From contig NC_134026.1 in assembly GCF_964204645.1 (NCBI RefSeq), positions 31,793,150 through 31,836,244 on the forward strand: a stretch of DNA of 43,095 nucleotides. The letters run 5' to 3'. Both the position numbers and the translations under genes were made by a program. The DNA comes from Tubulanus polymorphus. Taxonomy: Eukaryota > Nemertea > Palaeonemertea > Tubulaniformes > Tubulanidae. This document shows, piece after piece, positions 32,175 through 43,095 of the stretch (positions within the stretch are counted from its first letter, which is position 1; each line of letters starts with the position of its first letter). Below the pieces are notes generated by a model. It made no database searches, was not told where the DNA came from, and saw only the letters and a list, made by a program, of their open reading frames with translations.

Positions 32175-33092
32175 CAATTTAATTCATTTACATGTAGTTT
32201 AATTCATTCAGTCTGATTCATTCTGTTTGATTCATCCAGTTTGATTCATTCAGTTTGATTCATTCTGTCTGATTCATTCAGTTTGATTCATTCAGTTTGA
32301 TTCATTCTGTCTGATTCATTCAGTTTGATTCATTCTGTTTTGATTCATTCTGTCTGATTCATTCTGTCTGATTCATTCTGTCTGATTCATCCAGTTTGAT
32401 TCATTCTGTTTTGATTCATTCAGTTTGATTCATTCTGTCTGATTCATTCTGTCTGATTCATTCTGTCTGATTCATCCAGTTTGATTCATCCAGTTTGATT
32501 CATTCTGTTTTGATTCATCCAGTTTGATTCATTCAGTCTGATTCATTCTGTCTGATTCATCCAGTTTGATTCATTCAGTTTGATTCATTCTGTCTGATTC
32601 ATTCAGTTTGATTCATTCAGTTTGATTCATTCTGTCTGATTCATTCAGTTTGATTCATTCTGTTTTGATTCATTCTGTCTGATTCATTCTGTCTGATTCA
32701 TTCTGTCTGATTCATCCAGTTTGATTCATTCTGTTTTGATTCATTCAGTTTGATTCATTCTGTCTGATTCATTCTGTCTGATTCATTCTGTCTGATTCAT
32801 CCAGTTTGATTCATCCAGTTTGATTCATTCTGTTTTGATTCATTCAGTTTGATTCATTCTGTCTGATTCATTCTGTCTGATTCATTCTGTCTGATTCATT
32901 CTATCTGATTCATTCAGTCTGATTCATTTTGTTTGATTCATTTTGTTTGATTCATTCTGTCTGATTCATTCAGTTTGATTCATTCTGTTTGATTCATTCA
33001 GTTTGATTCATTCTGTCTGATTCATTCTGTTTGATTCATTCTGTTTGATTCATTTTGTTTGATTCATTCTGTTTTGATTCATTCAGTTTTCA
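32175..33092. repeat. 14/15-nt minisatellite downstream of the drebrin-like stop
   Basis: About 60 copies of TTTGATTCATTCAG and TCTGATTCATTCTG variants, starting within 10 nt of the stop codon, so it probably lies in the 3'UTR or just after it. Confidence 0.93.
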
Positions 33093-33302
33093 GTTTACAA
33101 TTTAATCATATTCAAGAGTTACTTATATTAAATACGGTGCTAAACATATGTGAAACGGACTATAACTGCTTGTTTAATAATGTCTCATATTCCCGATAGG
33201 GGGCGCACTAATCATGTAATGATTTCATTTATGATCAAGATTTTTACAAATACAATTTCATCATAAAAATGAAAACTTTTTTGTTGTTTTTGTTGTTCTT
33301 AA

Positions 33303-33902
33303 CCTGTAAGGGCACCTGCAATGACCTATAAACCTGTAAGGGCACCTGCAGTGACCCATAAACCTGTAAGGGCACCTGCAATGACCTATAAACCTGTAAG
33401 GGCACCTGCAGTGACCTATAAACTTGTAAGGGCACCTGCAGGGACTTATAAACTTGTAAGGGCACCTGCAGTGACCTATAAACCTGTAAGGGCACCTGCA
33501 GTGACCTATAAACCTGTAAGGGCACCTGCAGTGACCTATAAACCTGTAAGGGCACCTGCAATGACCTATAAACCTGTAAGGGCACCTGCAGTGACCTATA
33601 AACCTGTAAGGGCACCTGCAATGACCTATAAACCTGTAAGGGCACCTGCAGGGACTTATAAACCTGTAAGGGCACCTGCAGGGACTTATAAACCTGTAAG
33701 GGCACCTGCAGTGACCTATAAACCTGTAAGGGCACCTGCAGGGACTTATAAACCTGTAAGGGCACCTGCAGTGACCTATAAACCTGTAAGGGCACCTGCA
33801 GTGACCTATAAACCTGTAAGGGCACCTGCAGGGACTTATAAACCTGTAAGGGCACCTGCAGTGACCTATAAACCTGTAAGGGCACCTGCAGTGACCTATA
33901 AA
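33303..33902. repeat. 30-nt minisatellite, 20 copies
   Basis: The unit is ACCTGTAAGGGCACCTGCAG followed by TGACCTATAA, with a second common form (GGGACTTATAA). Perfect register every 30 nt keeps frames open on both strands. It sits between the convergent drebrin-like and ANAPC4 genes. Confidence 0.96.
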
Positions 33903-33943
33903 ACATAATCAGAAAATAAAAACTTTTAGAAAAATAAGTTTAA

Positions 33944-33949
33944 TTTATT
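33944..33949 (-). terminator. Polyadenylation signal of ANAPC4
   Basis: TTTATT on plus reads AATAAA on minus, about 110 nt downstream of the ANAPC4 stop codon at 34057. Confidence 0.5.
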
Positions 33950-34056
33950 ACAAATATCAATAACTTCAGTTGATTCATAAATGCATTCTTTAGCGCCACC
34001 TATAGTCCATCCTGGGGACTAATATTCATTATATGTTAACTAGCGCCACTTATAGT

Positions 34057-43076
<9,020 letters not shown>

Positions 43077-43095
43077 CTACAAAACAGTTGAATTC

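Noticed and set aside
33244-33908. Open frames of 195 and 220 codons, perfect 10-residue repeats
   Set aside because: The 30-nt unit is a multiple of three, so any stop-free frame stays open on both strands. No start context, domain or splice partner.

Overview
The window is animal nuclear DNA. Its genes are cut into many short exons with GT-AG introns, it carries eukaryotic tRNA-Gln genes with internal promoters, and its conserved proteins are animal ones: phospholipase C epsilon, drebrin-like protein and APC/C subunit 4. A gene that looks like a domesticated bacterial amidase effector (Dae4 type) and the overall gene style suggest an invertebrate, perhaps a lophotrochozoan such as a mollusc, annelid or brachiopod; this placement is inference. 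Roughly a third of the window is tandem repeat, most of it in introns and intergenic DNA.

Left part, minus strand, 17911 to 11 and running off the left edge: one very large gene. I traced 22 coding exons, checking splice sites and phase at every junction. The 3' half is phospholipase C epsilon: a CDC25-type RasGEF domain, PH-like domain, EF-hand region and the first half of the catalytic X domain. Joined in phase upstream of it are ankyrin repeats, an armadillo-like helical block, a RasGEF N-terminal (REM) region split by a long insertion, and a FERM F2-F3-like module. I do not know this upstream architecture from vertebrate or nematode PLC epsilon. Two near-identical pairs of tRNA-Gln(CTG) genes lie inside its introns on the plus strand.

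Middle, 17.94 to 28.1 kb: intergenic DNA between two divergent genes. It holds a 22-bp perfect hairpin, an uninterrupted (CTG)52 tract, a 56-nt G-rich minisatellite of about 46 copies, a CT-rich array and a 120-bp imperfect inverted repeat. I recognise no gene here.

Right part: a drebrin-like (DBNL/ABP1) gene on plus (28119-32168) with an ADF-H domain, a charged coiled coil and two tandem SH3 domains. Convergent to it on minus is ANAPC4 (34057-43076, 5' end beyond the right edge). A 3.1-kb ANAPC4 intron contains a complete three-exon gene on the opposite strand (36422-38725). It encodes a secreted Tae4/Dae4-like protein in which both catalytic residues appear substituted, so it is probably a pseudoenzyme.

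Two themes stand out. First, two minisatellites, in the drebrin-like gene and in ANAPC4, have amplified an exon end together with its splice donor, giving ladders of candidate donors. Second, single-base deletions break the frame of otherwise intact exons in the drebrin-like gene and in ANAPC4; assembly error is the simplest explanation.
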